A stretch of DNA of 64,000 bases from Lachnospiraceae bacterium (GTDB lineage Bacteria; Bacillota; Clostridia; Lachnospirales; Lachnospiraceae), in contig JAGAQU010000081.1 of the NCBI GenBank assembly GCA_017622575.1, positions 1 through 64,000 of the forward strand, read 5' to 3'. The translations under genes and the position numbers were made by a program. Below, one piece after another: positions 1 through 8,413 of the stretch (position 1 is its first letter; the number at the start of each line of letters is the position of its first letter). Under the pieces are notes generated by a model. The model had not been told where the DNA came from. It saw nothing but the letters and a program-made list of their open reading frames with translations, and did not search any database.

Positions 1-45
1 AGATGCCTCTTCCTGTTTTTCTTGTATTTATTGGAAACCTGCCCT

Positions 46-205
46 GTCATGGCCTTCAAAAAATCAAGTTGCGGCGATTTTGGGCACGGCGCAAATGAGA
101 CTCATAAAAGCGTGGAAGCCTTTGCTGAACACGCTTTTAAGCTTTGAGGCTCATTGGAGCGTATCGTGCACATGAGCCGCGAGTTGATTTTTTGAAGAGC
201 ATGAC
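46..205. repeat. Long imperfect inverted repeat (about 160-nt hairpin) upstream of topA
   Basis: The two halves (46-114 and 130-205) pair along almost their whole length around a 15-nt loop (115-129). The innermost 10 bp (105-114 with 130-139) are perfect. The arm at 54-70 matches 181-197 at 15 of 17 positions and the outer ends 46-53 and 198-205 also pair. The middle (71-104 with 140-180) pairs with bulges. No T-tract follows, so it is not a simple terminator. No coding function is evident. It could be a MITE-like or REP-like dispersed repeat, or a structured RNA; copies elsewhere in the genome would decide. Confidence 0.75.
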
Positions 206-258
206 ACCTAAAATTTCCCGTAAAAATAAAAATTTATAGTAACTTAATAATTTTCTAC

Positions 259-287
259 TTGCAACCCCATAAAAATAGGTGTATAGT
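259..287 (+). promoter_or_regulatory. Probable sigma-A promoter of topA
   Basis: TTGCAA (259-264) and TATAGT (282-287) are separated by 17 nt. The predicted start near 293 leaves a leader of about 35 nt before the topA start codon. Assigned by eye. Confidence 0.5.
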
Positions 288-328
288 TTAGCACGTTACT
301 AGTTTTCGTGATAAAGGGGTATGAAAAA

Positions 329-2431
329 ATGGCAAAGTATCTGGTAATTGTGGAGTCACCTGCCAAAGTAAAAACGATCAAGAAGTTCTTAGGACCGAAC
401 TATGAGGTTACGGCAAGCAACGGGCATGTCCGTGATCTGCCTAAGAGCCAGCTTGGAATTGATGTAGAGCATGATTATGAGCCCAAATACATCACCATCA
501 GAGGCAAGGGCGATATCCTCGCAAATTTGAGAAAAGAAGTAAAGAAAGCAGAGAAAATTTATCTGGCAACCGACCCTGACCGTGAGGGAGAAGCGATATC
601 CTGGCATCTTTATAAGGCGCTTAAGCTGGAAGATAAGAAGGTATATCGTATCACATTTAATGAGATCACCAAGAATGCGGTAAAGGAATCCTTAAAGAAC
701 GCCAGAGAGATTAATATGGATCTGGTGGATGCCCAGCAGGCAAGACGTGTCCTTGACCGCATGGTTGGATACCGTATTTCACCACTTCTCTGGGCTAAGG
801 TTAAGAGAGGCCTGAGTGCGGGACGTGTGCAGTCTGTGGCACTTCGCATTATCTGTGACAGAGAAGATGAGATTAATAACTTTATTCCGGAAGAATACTG
901 GACCCTGGATGCTTCTTTCAAAATCCCGGGGGAAAAGAAACCCTTGACCACCAAATACTACGGTACAAAGGATGGCAAGGTGACAATTTCTTCACAGGAA
1001 GAACTGAATAGAATAGTGAAAGAACTTGACCATGCGCAGTATCATGTGAGTGAAGTGAAGAAAGGGGAGAGAGTCAAGAAGGCACCCCTGCCGTTTACCA
1101 CATCCACTCTTCAGCAGGAGGCAAGTAAAGTACTCAATTTTTCCACACAGAAGACCATGCGCCTGGCACAGCAGCTCTATGAAGGAATTGATATTAAGGG
1201 AAGCGGCACTGTCGGTGTGATCACTTATCTTCGTACGGATTCCACCAGAGTTTCCAAAGAAGCGGAAGCCATGGCGGAGGAATACATCAAAAAGAATTAC
1301 GGCAGTGAATTCGCCGCAGAAAATACAGAGAACAAAAAGAACAATCAGAAAATTCAGGATGCCCATGAGGCAATCCGGCCGACTGATTTAAATAATACAC
1401 CGGCACTTCTCAAAGATTCCCTTTCCAGAGATCAGTTCAGACTGTATCAGCTGATCTGGAGACGTTTTACGGCAAGCCGCATGGCGCCTGCTAAATATGA
1501 AACTACATCGGTTAAGATTGACGGCGGAAACCATCGCTTTACCGTGGCGGCCTCAAGAGTAGTCTTTGAAGGCTTTATGAGCGTTTATACGGATGAGGAT
1601 GAGAAGGAAGAAAACAATACCCTCGTAAAAGGAATTGATGCTTCTACCAAGCTGACGTTTGAAAAGTTTGATCCGAAGCAGCACTTTACTCAGCCTGCAC
1701 CTCATTATACCGAGGCATCTTTGGTTCGCGCACTGGAAGAGCTTGGCATCGGACGACCCAGTACCTATGCGCCTACCATTACCACCATTCTCGCAAGGAG
1801 ATATGTGGTCAAGGAAAACAGGAATCTGTATGTGACGGAACTCGGGGAAGTGGTCAATAATATGATGAAGGATGCTTTCCCCAGCATTGTGGATGTGAAT
1901 TTTACCGCTAATATGGAGGCTCTTCTGGATGGAGTGGAAGAGGGAAGCGTGAATTGGAAGACAGTAGTGTCCAATTTCTATCCTGACCTTGATGAAGCGG
2001 TAAAGAATGCGGAGAAGGAACTGCAGGAAGTGGAGATTCACGATGAGGTTTCTGATGAGACCTGTGAGGTTTGCGGAAGGAAAATGGTCATCAAATACGG
2101 ACCTCACGGACGGTTTCTTGCATGTCCCGGCTTCCCAGAATGCCGCAACACAAAACCTTATTTTGAAAAGATAGGGGTGGCATGTCCCAAGTGCGGCAAG
2201 GATATTGTGTTAAAGAAAACGAAAAAAGGAAGAAAGTACTACGGCTGTATCGACAATCCCGATTGTGATTTTATGGTATGGCAGAGACCCTCTTCCATGA
2301 AATGCGAGCGCTGCGGTTCCCTGATGCTCTACAAGGGAAATAAACTGGTATGTTCCAATGAAAACTGCGGATTTGTTACCAATGTTCCCCAAAAGAGCGA
2401 TGAGCCGGTTGCAAATCAGGAAACAGTATAG
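329..2431 (+). CDS. topA: DNA topoisomerase I (type IA)
   Basis: Relaxes negatively supercoiled DNA by a transient 5'-phosphotyrosine break. The 700-residue protein has an N-terminal TOPRIM domain (VESPAK with Glu9; acidic triad in DPDREGE at 82-88), the active-site Tyr300 in ITYLRTDS, and three C-terminal Cys4 zinc ribbons starting near residues 579, 619 and 659. The chosen ATG at 329 gives the standard MAKYLVIVESP start and is preceded by AAGGGG; an in-frame GTG at 308 would add seven atypical residues. In many Bacillota, topA precedes trmFO, xerC, hslVU and codY; here codY follows directly. No clear simple terminator separates the two genes, only the inverted repeat around the codY promoter. 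Confidence 0.97.
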   Translation: MAKYLVIVESPAKVKTIKKFLGPNYEVTASNGHVRDLPKSQLGIDVEHDYEPKYITIRGKGDILANLRKEVKKAEKIYLATDPDREGEAISWHLYKALKLEDKKVYRITFNEITKNAVKESLKNAREINMDLVDAQQARRVLDRMVGYRISPLLWAKVKRGLSAGRVQSVALRIICDREDEINNFIPEEYWTLDASFKIPGEKKPLTTKYYGTKDGKVTISSQEELNRIVKELDHAQYHVSEVKKGERVKKAPLPFTTSTLQQEASKVLNFSTQKTMRLAQQLYEGIDIKGSGTVGVITYLRTDSTRVSKEAEAMAEEYIKKNYGSEFAAENTENKKNNQKIQDAHEAIRPTDLNNTPALLKDSLSRDQFRLYQLIWRRFTASRMAPAKYETTSVKIDGGNHRFTVAASRVVFEGFMSVYTDEDEKEENNTLVKGIDASTKLTFEKFDPKQHFTQPAPHYTEASLVRALEELGIGRPSTYAPTITTILARRYVVKENRNLYVTELGEVVNNMMKDAFPSIVDVNFTANMEALLDGVEEGSVNWKTVVSNFYPDLDEAVKNAEKELQEVEIHDEVSDETCEVCGRKMVIKYGPHGRFLACPGFPECRNTKPYFEKIGVACPKCGKDIVLKKTKKGRKYYGCIDNPDCDFMVWQRPSSMKCERCGSLMLYKGNKLVCSNENCGFVTNVPQKSDEPVANQETV

Positions 2432-2508
2432 AAAAACAATAGTCTGAAAACAGTACATGTCTGAGAAAATAATATAAAAATATTAAAAAAATATATGAAA
2501 TTATGCTC

Positions 2509-2585
2509 AAATTCCCTGCAGAATGATTGAAATTATGAAAAGCATATGCTAAAATAAGTTCAGTGATTTCTTTTGCAGGGAATTT
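2509..2585. repeat. Perfect 12-bp inverted repeat enclosing the codY promoter
   Basis: AAATTCCCTGCA (2509-2520) is exactly complementary to TGCAGGGAATTT (2574-2585), and the right arm runs into a T-tract (2583-2587). Read as RNA from topA it could be an intrinsic terminator with a 53-nt loop. The codY promoter lies inside the loop, so the right arm also falls in the codY leader. An operator role is possible. The canonical CodY box was not found here. Confidence 0.55.
2527..2555 (+). promoter_or_regulatory. Probable sigma-A promoter of codY
   Basis: TTGAAA (2527-2532), 17-nt spacer, TAAAAT (2550-2555). Predicted transcription starts near 2562, about 50 nt before the codY ATG. Confidence 0.5.
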
Positions 2586-2614
2586 TTATACTGTTTTGCA
2601 GGAGGTACCGGGAC

Positions 2615-3400
2615 ATGAGCAGTGTGCAGTTGCTGGATAAGACCAGGAAGATAGGAAAACTACTTCACAACAATAATTCAAGCAAAGTAGTGTTTAACGA
2701 CATTTGTAAAGTCCTGTGTGATATTTTAAACTCCAATGTGCTTGTGATCAGTAAGAAAGGAAAAGTACTCGGTGTAGGTGATGCCAAGGGAGTGGATTCC
2801 ATCACGGAACTGATTGTGGATCAGGTGGGTGGCTTTATCGACAGCATGTTAAATGAAAGGCTGTTGGCAGTGCTTTCCACCAAAGAAAATGTAAATCTGG
2901 AAACACTTGGTTTTGATGCCGATCTGGTAAAGAAGTTTCAGGCGATTATTACACCCATAGAGATTGCCGGCGAGAGACTGGGTACCTTATTTATCTATAA
3001 GTGTGATAAACAGTATGATATTGATGACATCATTCTCTGCGAATACGGAACAACGGTAGTGGGACTTGAAATGCTTCGTGCCGTCAATGAAGAGAATGCT
3101 GAGGAGACCCGTAAGCTGAATGTGATCAAATCGGCGATCGGAACACTTTCCTATTCGGAGATGGAAGCAATCATCCATATTTTTGAGGAACTGGACGGTA
3201 TGGAAGGAATTCTGGTTGCAAGCAAGATTGCGGACAGGGTTGGAATTACCCGTTCAGTGATTGTGAATGCACTTCGCAAATTTGAAAGCGCCGGCGTGAT
3301 CGAGTCGAGATCCTCGGGCATGAAGGGAACCTACATCAAGGTTCTCAATGATATGGTGTTTGACGAGATCGAGAAGCTGAAGAAAGAAAATATGAGATAG
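2615..3400 (+). CDS. codY: GTP/branched-chain amino acid-sensing transcriptional repressor CodY
   Basis: CodY is the global nutrient-responsive repressor of Bacillota; it binds GTP and branched-chain amino acids and represses transport, catabolic and motility genes when nutrients are plentiful. The 261-residue length matches the family (about 260). It begins MSSVQLLDKTRKIGKLL, has the N-terminal GAF sensor domain, and ends with a winged helix-turn-helix at about 200-235 (ASKIADRVGITRSVIVNAL). ATG 2615 is preceded by GGAGG at 2601-2605; an upstream in-frame start would add 14 residues foreign to the family. It has its own promoter and terminator. Its position immediately before the flagellar operon agrees with CodY control of fla/che in Bacillus, but no consensus binding site was recognised at the flagellar promoter. 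Confidence 0.96.
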   Translation: MSSVQLLDKTRKIGKLLHNNNSSKVVFNDICKVLCDILNSNVLVISKKGKVLGVGDAKGVDSITELIVDQVGGFIDSMLNERLLAVLSTKENVNLETLGFDADLVKKFQAIITPIEIAGERLGTLFIYKCDKQYDIDDIILCEYGTTVVGLEMLRAVNEENAEETRKLNVIKSAIGTLSYSEMEAIIHIFEELDGMEGILVASKIADRVGITRSVIVNALRKFESAGVIESRSSGMKGTYIKVLNDMVFDEIEKLKKENMR

Positions 3401-3455
3401 ACCGGAAAATAATAATCATTACATAAACAGGGCATAACGGATTATGCGGTGGATA

Positions 3456-3499
3456 AAAGGATTTATGAAAGGCAGGAGAGCCTCATAAATCCTTTTTTT
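3456..3499 (+). terminator. Intrinsic terminator of codY
   Basis: Stem AAAGGATTTATGA (3456-3468) pairs with TCATAAATCCTTT (3483-3495), followed by T's to 3499. It separates codY from the flagellar operon. Confidence 0.88.
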
Positions 3500-3578
3500 A
3501 AATCAAATATATTGCGTATAGATATTGGTTGCAGATACAATATCAAGTGGTTTTTTTAATAAAATTACTTATTTTAAC

Positions 3579-3606
3579 TTGTGTTTTTTTATAAATAATC
3601 TATAAT
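3579..3606 (+). promoter_or_regulatory. Probable sigma-A promoter of the fla/che operon
   Basis: TTGTGT (3579-3584), 16-nt spacer, perfect TATAAT (3601-3606), in an AT-rich region. It is the only good promoter between the codY terminator and flgB and would drive up to 34 kb. This agrees with the housekeeping-sigma fla/che promoter of Bacillus. No sigma-28 motif was seen. Confidence 0.6.
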
Positions 3607-3648
3607 AAAATAAGACATGTGGAGTATGCCCACGGGAAGGAGCTGTCT

Positions 3649-4038
3649 ATGATTAACAGTAATGTGTTTGATTATGTGAATGTGCTTCAGAAGGCGGCAG
3701 ATGCATCATCACTGCGAAATGAAGTTCTTTCCAATAATATCGCCAATATTGACACACCCGGCTATAAGAGGCAGGATGTGGATTTTGAGACCCAGTTAAG
3801 AAGGGCACTTGGAAACATGAAATATAAATCCATCGATGCCAGAGTGGGAGATATCAATACGACAGAATTAAATCCCAGTGTGTACACGGACTCCCCGGGA
3901 TTTTCCTACCGACTTGACGGAAACAATGTTGACATTGATACGGAAACTGCAAAACTTGCAGAAAATCAGATTAAATATAATGGTATTATGGCCGGTGTCA
4001 ATCAGGAATTCAGCAACCTGAAGCTGGTGATGAAATAG
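3649..4038 (+). CDS. flgB: Flagellar proximal rod protein FlgB
   Basis: FlgB is a rod subunit linking the MS-ring and FliE to the distal rod. The 129-residue product has the family core NNIANIDTPGYKRQDVDF at about 26-43 and a C-terminal segment (GVNQEFSNLKLVMK) that joins the rod coiled-coil bundle. ATG 3649 follows GGAAGGAG (3635-3642); a GTG at 3619 is in frame but has no ribosome site and would add ten unusual residues. It is the first gene of the fla/che operon, 14 bp before flgC, in the standard order flgB-flgC-fliE-fliF. Confidence 0.95.
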   Translation: MINSNVFDYVNVLQKAADASSLRNEVLSNNIANIDTPGYKRQDVDFETQLRRALGNMKYKSIDARVGDINTTELNPSVYTDSPGFSYRLDGNNVDIDTETAKLAENQIKYNGIMAGVNQEFSNLKLVMK

Positions 4039-4052
4039 GGAGGTAAAAGAAT

Positions 4053-4499
4053 ATGGGAATTTTTTCATCCTTTGATATTAACGCATCCGGTATGACAGCC
4101 CAGCGCTATCGTATGGATATTATTTCAGAGAACGTGGCAAATGCAAATACTACGAGAACGGAAGACGGAACACCCTACAGACGTAAAGTGGTTACTTTCG
4201 AACAGAGGGGAGAACAGGTGGGAAGCTTCAGCCATGTATTCAGCAGGGCAAGTGATTCCTACAAGGGACAGGGCGTGAGAGTGAGCAAGGTTTCTGAGGA
4301 TACCTGGACCGATATGGTGAAGGCATATGATCCCTCCCATCCCGATGCGGACGAGAATGGTTATGTTACCTATCCCAATGTCAATATTGTGACAGAAATG
4401 ACAAATTTAATTGACGCCAGTCGTTCCTATGAAGCCAACGCCACAGCATTTAATGCAGGTAAGTCCATTGCTTTAAAGGGACTTGAGATGGGACAGTAA
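4053..4499 (+). CDS. flgC: Flagellar proximal rod protein FlgC
   Basis: FlgC is a proximal rod subunit exported by the flagellar type III apparatus. The 148-residue product shows the N-terminal flagellar axial motif (SGMTAQRYRMDIISENVANA at about 11-30) and the C-terminal partner helix (TEMTNLIDASRSYEAN). The start follows GGGAGG (4038-4043). It lies between flgB and fliE. Confidence 0.95.
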   Translation: MGIFSSFDINASGMTAQRYRMDIISENVANANTTRTEDGTPYRRKVVTFEQRGEQVGSFSHVFSRASDSYKGQGVRVSKVSEDTWTDMVKAYDPSHPDADENGYVTYPNVNIVTEMTNLIDASRSYEANATAFNAGKSIALKGLEMGQ

Positions 4500-4528
4500 T
4501 CCCAAGGCGATCAGAAAGGAAGTAACAA

Positions 4529-4846
4529 ATGGATATTTCATCTTTGCGCAATATTTCATCGGGTGTGATCAAAAATGCGGCTGAAACTTATTCCTCCGGC
4601 ACTGCAGTCCGGGAGAACAGTGATTTCGGGAGCCTTTTTGCCAAGGCTGTTGACAATTTGAATACAACCAATGCATATCTGTCCGATGCGGAGAATGAAG
4701 AACTGAAATGGGCACTGGGCGAGTCGGAAAATACACATGATCTTACCATTGCGTTGAAGAAAGCGTCTACGGCGTTGCAGTATACAGTGGCGGTGCGTGA
4801 CAAATTCCTGGAAGCATATAAGGAAATCATGCAGATTCAGATTTAA
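4529..4846 (+). CDS. fliE: Flagellar hook-basal body protein FliE
   Basis: FliE joins the MS-ring to the rod and is the first rod-class substrate exported. The 105-residue length, the position between flgC and fliF, and the C-terminal pattern with LTIALKKASTALQYTVAVRDK followed by the final YKEIMQIQI segment match the family. AGAAAGGAAG (4514-4523) lies just upstream of the ATG. Confidence 0.92.
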   Translation: MDISSLRNISSGVIKNAAETYSSGTAVRENSDFGSLFAKAVDNLNTTNAYLSDAENEELKWALGESENTHDLTIALKKASTALQYTVAVRDKFLEAYKEIMQIQI

Positions 4847-4882
4847 GGTAAAAATAACGTATCTGAGAAACGGGAGTAAGTT

Positions 4883-6484
4883 ATGCCTGAGAGAATAAAA
4901 GAACTTTTAAATAAAATACTTGAGTGGTGGAATAAGTTCTCTGCCAGACAGAAGACCTTTATCATTGCGTCAGCAGCAGGAGTGGTCATTGCCATTGCAA
5001 TCCTGGCCACCGTGCTCACAAGACCGCAGTACATACTATTGCTTGAGTGTGAGTCTACCAAGGAAGCTTCGCAGGTGACGGAGCTTTTGGATGGACAGGG
5101 ACTTCAATACAGGGTTTCCGATGACGGATACCGTATCGAGATCAATAAGAAACAGCAGTCGGAGGCAAACCTTTTGCTCGGCGCCAACGACATTCAGTCG
5201 GCAGCCTATACCATAGACAATGTGACAAGCGGAGGATTCAGCACAACAGAGGCAGACAAACAGAAGCGCTATGAACTGTATCAGGAAACAAGACTGGCGG
5301 ATGACTTTATTGCTGCCTTCAGCGCTGTAAAGTGGGCCAAGGTGGAGCTTGATCTGCCCGAGGACAACGGCACCCTGATCGCATCAAAAGAAGATGCTTC
5401 CATCTGGGTTCTTCTGGAGCTTGACGGTGAGTTTTCTTCCGAGAGCGCGGCTTATCTTGCCAAGGCTGTAGCCACGGCAGTGGGAAACGAGAATGAGGAA
5501 AATGTGGTGATTCTGGACACCGACGGGAATATGCTTTTTTCCGGCAGTGACACCTACAGCGCCACCGGTAATGCCAGCTCCCAGCTCAGTGTGAAAACCC
5601 AGTGGGAGACGGCAGTTAAGAACGAGGTAAGGCAGGTGCTTCTTGGTACCAATGAGTTTGACAAGATAGAGGTGGCGAGCAATCTTGACTTAAGCTTTTC
5701 CAGCAGTGAAGTGACCGATCACCAGTACTATGTGGAGGATGGCATGACGCAGGGCTACAAGAGCTCTGACAGAACCTATACCTCCGAATCCACGAATACA
5801 GGCGGTGGTATTCCCGGTACGGATTCCAACGGAGAGGATATTGAGTACGAGTATGATACCTCCGGGTCGAGCAGCACCTCTACCGAGGAGACGGAAAACA
5901 ATTATCTGCCAAGTGAACGGATCACCAAGACCAGCAATCTTCCGGGGGCAATTGATTACAGCAACTCCTCCATTGCCATTACCGGTATCAGGTACAATGT
6001 GATCCGGGAGGAAGATGTCAAGGCACAGGGACTTCTTGACGGGATTACATGGGAAGAGTATAAGCTTGCAAATGCGGAAGGTTCCAGAGTGGAAGTGGAT
6101 GATGATATGTATCAGGTGGTGTCGAAGGCCACCGGTTTCCCTGTGGAAAATATTGCTTTTGTGGCCCGCACGGAAAATGTGTTTTTTGATAAAGAGGGAT
6201 TGAATGTGGATGCCTCTGATGTGATTCAGATCATTCTCATCATCATTATCCTTGCACTTCTTGCTTTTGTGGTACTTCGCAGTATGCGTTCGGAGAAGAG
6301 CCCGGAGCAGCCCGAAGAACTGCCTGTGGAAACGCTGCTTCAGTCGCAGCCTGAGATAGAGCTTGAGGATATCAGCACGGAGCAGGCATCGGAGACGAGA
6401 AAGCTGATCGAGACATTTGTGGATGAAAACCCTGAAGCGGTGGCAAACCTCCTGCGCAACTGGCTCAGTGAGGGCTGGGGCTGA
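4883..6484 (+). CDS. fliF: Flagellar MS-ring protein FliF
   Basis: FliF forms the membrane MS-ring that houses the export gate and carries the FliG rotor ring. The 533-residue length is typical. It has an N-terminal transmembrane helix at about 25-47, a periplasmic-side YscJ/FliF ring-building region to about 220, a second ring domain with a Ser/Thr/Gly-rich disordered insert at about 290-340, a second transmembrane helix at about 446-466, and a short cytoplasmic tail ending with the FliG-binding pattern (FVDENPEAVANLLRNWL). FliG follows after 47 bp. Confidence 0.97.
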   Translation: MPERIKELLNKILEWWNKFSARQKTFIIASAAGVVIAIAILATVLTRPQYILLLECESTKEASQVTELLDGQGLQYRVSDDGYRIEINKKQQSEANLLLGANDIQSAAYTIDNVTSGGFSTTEADKQKRYELYQETRLADDFIAAFSAVKWAKVELDLPEDNGTLIASKEDASIWVLLELDGEFSSESAAYLAKAVATAVGNENEENVVILDTDGNMLFSGSDTYSATGNASSQLSVKTQWETAVKNEVRQVLLGTNEFDKIEVASNLDLSFSSSEVTDHQYYVEDGMTQGYKSSDRTYTSESTNTGGGIPGTDSNGEDIEYEYDTSGSSSTSTEETENNYLPSERITKTSNLPGAIDYSNSSIAITGIRYNVIREEDVKAQGLLDGITWEEYKLANAEGSRVEVDDDMYQVVSKATGFPVENIAFVARTENVFFDKEGLNVDASDVIQIILIIIILALLAFVVLRSMRSEKSPEQPEELPVETLLQSQPEIELEDISTEQASETRKLIETFVDENPEAVANLLRNWLSEGWG

Positions 6485-6531
6485 TAAGGGGAAGACATTA
6501 GACAAGAATTTACCGGAAGGAAGTATGGGGT

Positions 6532-7548
6532 ATGGCCAGATATGCGGAAGAGAAAATGTCAGGTGTTCAGAAGGCGGCCATTTTGCTGATCGCTCTTGGC
6601 CCTGAAAGATCTTCAAATATCTTTAAACACTTAAAAGAAGAAGAAATTGAAGAGTTAACTCTGGAAATTGCCAACACAAGAAGCGTAACACCTCAGATCA
6701 AGGAAGAGGTAATCGATGAGTTTTATGAAATCTGTCTTGCGCAGCAGTATATTGCGGAAGGCGGTATCGGTTATGCCAAGGAACTTTTGGAAAAGTCTCT
6801 GGGTGTGGAAAAGGCAATGGATGTGATCGGAAAGCTTACTGCATCTTTGCAGGTTAAGCCTTTTGAATTCGTGCGTAAGACGGATGCCACCCAACTGCTT
6901 AACTTTATTCAGGATGAACATCCGCAGACCATCGCACTGATCTTATCTTATCTGCCGCCAAGTCAGTCTGCACTTATCATTTCGGCATTGCCGCCGGAGA
7001 GACAGTCGGATGTGGCAAAGCGTATCGCCCTGATGGACAGGACAAGCCCAGACGTGATCAAGGAAGTGGAGAAGGTGTTGGAATCGAAGCTGGCTTCCCT
7101 GGTAAATCAGGACTATACCATTATCGGCGGTGTGGATGCTGTGGTAGATATTTTAAACACGGTAGACCGCGGAACAGAAAAGCATATTATGGAAACTCTG
7201 GAGATCGAAGAGCCGGAACTGGCGGACGAGATCAGAAAGAAAATGTTTGTATTCGAGGATATTTTGCTGCTTGATGATCGTGCGATCCAGAGAGTCCTTC
7301 GTGATGTGGATAATAATGATCTGGCACTTGCACTTAAGGGCGCCAATGAACAGGTACAGAATGCAATCTTCAACAATCTGTCCAAGCGTCTTGCTGTCAT
7401 GATCAAGGAAGACATGGAATTTATGGGACCTGTCCGTATGAAGGATGTGGAGGAAGCACAGCAGAAGATTGTCAATATTGTCAGAAAACTGGAAGATTCC
7501 GCAGAAATCGTTATCTCCAGAGGCGGAGGTGACGAGATCATTGTCTAG
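6532..7548 (+). CDS. fliG: Flagellar motor switch protein FliG
   Basis: FliG is the rotor protein that binds FliF, FliM and the stator and generates torque. The 338-residue product has the N-terminal FliF-binding domain, the middle domain with the conserved EHPQT motif at 129-133, and a C-terminal domain with the charged torque helix around 240-275 (LLDDRAIQRVLRDVDNNDLA). GGAAGGA lies about 10 nt before the ATG. Its 3' end overlaps the fliH start by 8 nt, indicating translational coupling. Confidence 0.97.
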   Translation: MARYAEEKMSGVQKAAILLIALGPERSSNIFKHLKEEEIEELTLEIANTRSVTPQIKEEVIDEFYEICLAQQYIAEGGIGYAKELLEKSLGVEKAMDVIGKLTASLQVKPFEFVRKTDATQLLNFIQDEHPQTIALILSYLPPSQSALIISALPPERQSDVAKRIALMDRTSPDVIKEVEKVLESKLASLVNQDYTIIGGVDAVVDILNTVDRGTEKHIMETLEIEEPELADEIRKKMFVFEDILLLDDRAIQRVLRDVDNNDLALALKGANEQVQNAIFNNLSKRLAVMIKEDMEFMGPVRMKDVEEAQQKIVNIVRKLEDSAEIVISRGGGDEIIV

Positions 7549-8395
7549 TAATTTGTATAAATGCGGCTGGGTCACTGTACAGGAAAAAGATACGAGGGTC
7601 ATAGACAACAATGCACTTTTGGAGCAGAAGCTGAGTGCGTTTCTCCATGCTGCCAGCATTCCGGATGCGGAGGAAATTCTGCCGGGCGATAATGGCTTTG
7701 AGGATGGACTGGATGCGGAAAAGGTGGATGCACTTTTCAGTTCGGACGAAGGTGTGATCAAAGGCAGTCTGCAGGCGGAAAGGGATGCACTGCTTGAGGA
7801 AATCGAAAACGCCAGGGCAGAGCTTACAACTGTGAAAGAGCAGGCGGATGCCATGATAGAGGATGCCAAATCTCAGATCGGTGCCATACAGATGAAGGCC
7901 TATGAGGAAGCCAAAAGTCAGGGCTACCAGGAGGGGGAAAGACTCGGCAGACAGGAAGCCGATGCACAGATCAATGAGTATCTTGCTAAGAAAAAACAGC
8001 TGGAAGATGAATATGAGAAAAAGATAGAGGAACTGGAACCTGAGTTCATAGAGACCCTGACGGGAATCTATGAACATATTTTTAAAGTGGATCTGACAAG
8101 ATACCGTGATCTGGTTGCCAATCTTCTCGTGAATGCCATGCAGAATATCGAGAATACAAGAAATTTTCTGGTGCATGTTTCCAAAGAGGATTATGAAGGT
8201 GTTATGGCTGACAAGGACAGAATCAGGGCGGAAGCAGGGGGCAACAGCGTGTCTGTGGAATTTGTGGAGGATGCTACATTATCCAGATCCCAGTGCCTGA
8301 TAGAGACGGAGAACGGTATTTATGACTGCAGCCTTGATACTCAGCTTTCTGAACTTTCAAGAAAGTTAAAACTTCTCTCTTATGAGAGAGATTGA
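7541..8395 (+). CDS. fliH: Flagellar export ATPase regulator FliH
   Basis: FliH binds the export ATPase FliI and tethers it to the rotor C-ring. The predicted 284-residue protein has a long charged coiled coil (roughly 75-180) and the C-terminal FliH/YscL domain (SQCLIETENGIYDCSLDTQL). The start is inferred as TTG 7541, inside the end of fliG, because GGAGG at 7525-7529 is correctly placed and the protein then begins SNLYKCGWVTVQE. The reading frame stays open upstream to 7445 but that part overlaps fliG and lacks family similarity. Confidence 0.88.
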   Translation: MSSNLYKCGWVTVQEKDTRVIDNNALLEQKLSAFLHAASIPDAEEILPGDNGFEDGLDAEKVDALFSSDEGVIKGSLQAERDALLEEIENARAELTTVKEQADAMIEDAKSQIGAIQMKAYEEAKSQGYQEGERLGRQEADAQINEYLAKKKQLEDEYEKKIEELEPEFIETLTGIYEHIFKVDLTRYRDLVANLLVNAMQNIENTRNFLVHVSKEDYEGVMADKDRIRAEAGGNSVSVEFVEDATLSRSQCLIETENGIYDCSLDTQLSELSRKLKLLSYERD

Positions 8396-8413
8396 TGAAG
8401 GACGGTAGGTAAT

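Noticed and set aside
1-147. Reading frame open from the left edge, ending at the TGA at 145-147, a possible end of an upstream gene such as dprA
   Set aside because: Most of it lies within the hairpin at 46-205, its translation looks like no known family, and no coding signal is seen. Best explained as chance openness over a structured repeat.
3541-3606. CodY-binding box at the flagellar promoter
   Set aside because: The region is AT-rich (AAAATTACTTATTTT), but it does not fit AATTTTCWGAAAATT closely enough to claim.
5690-6616. 308-codon open frame on the - strand over fliF
   Set aside because: Fully opposite a clear fliF gene and fliG start; His/Pro/Arg-rich composition typical of an antisense shadow.
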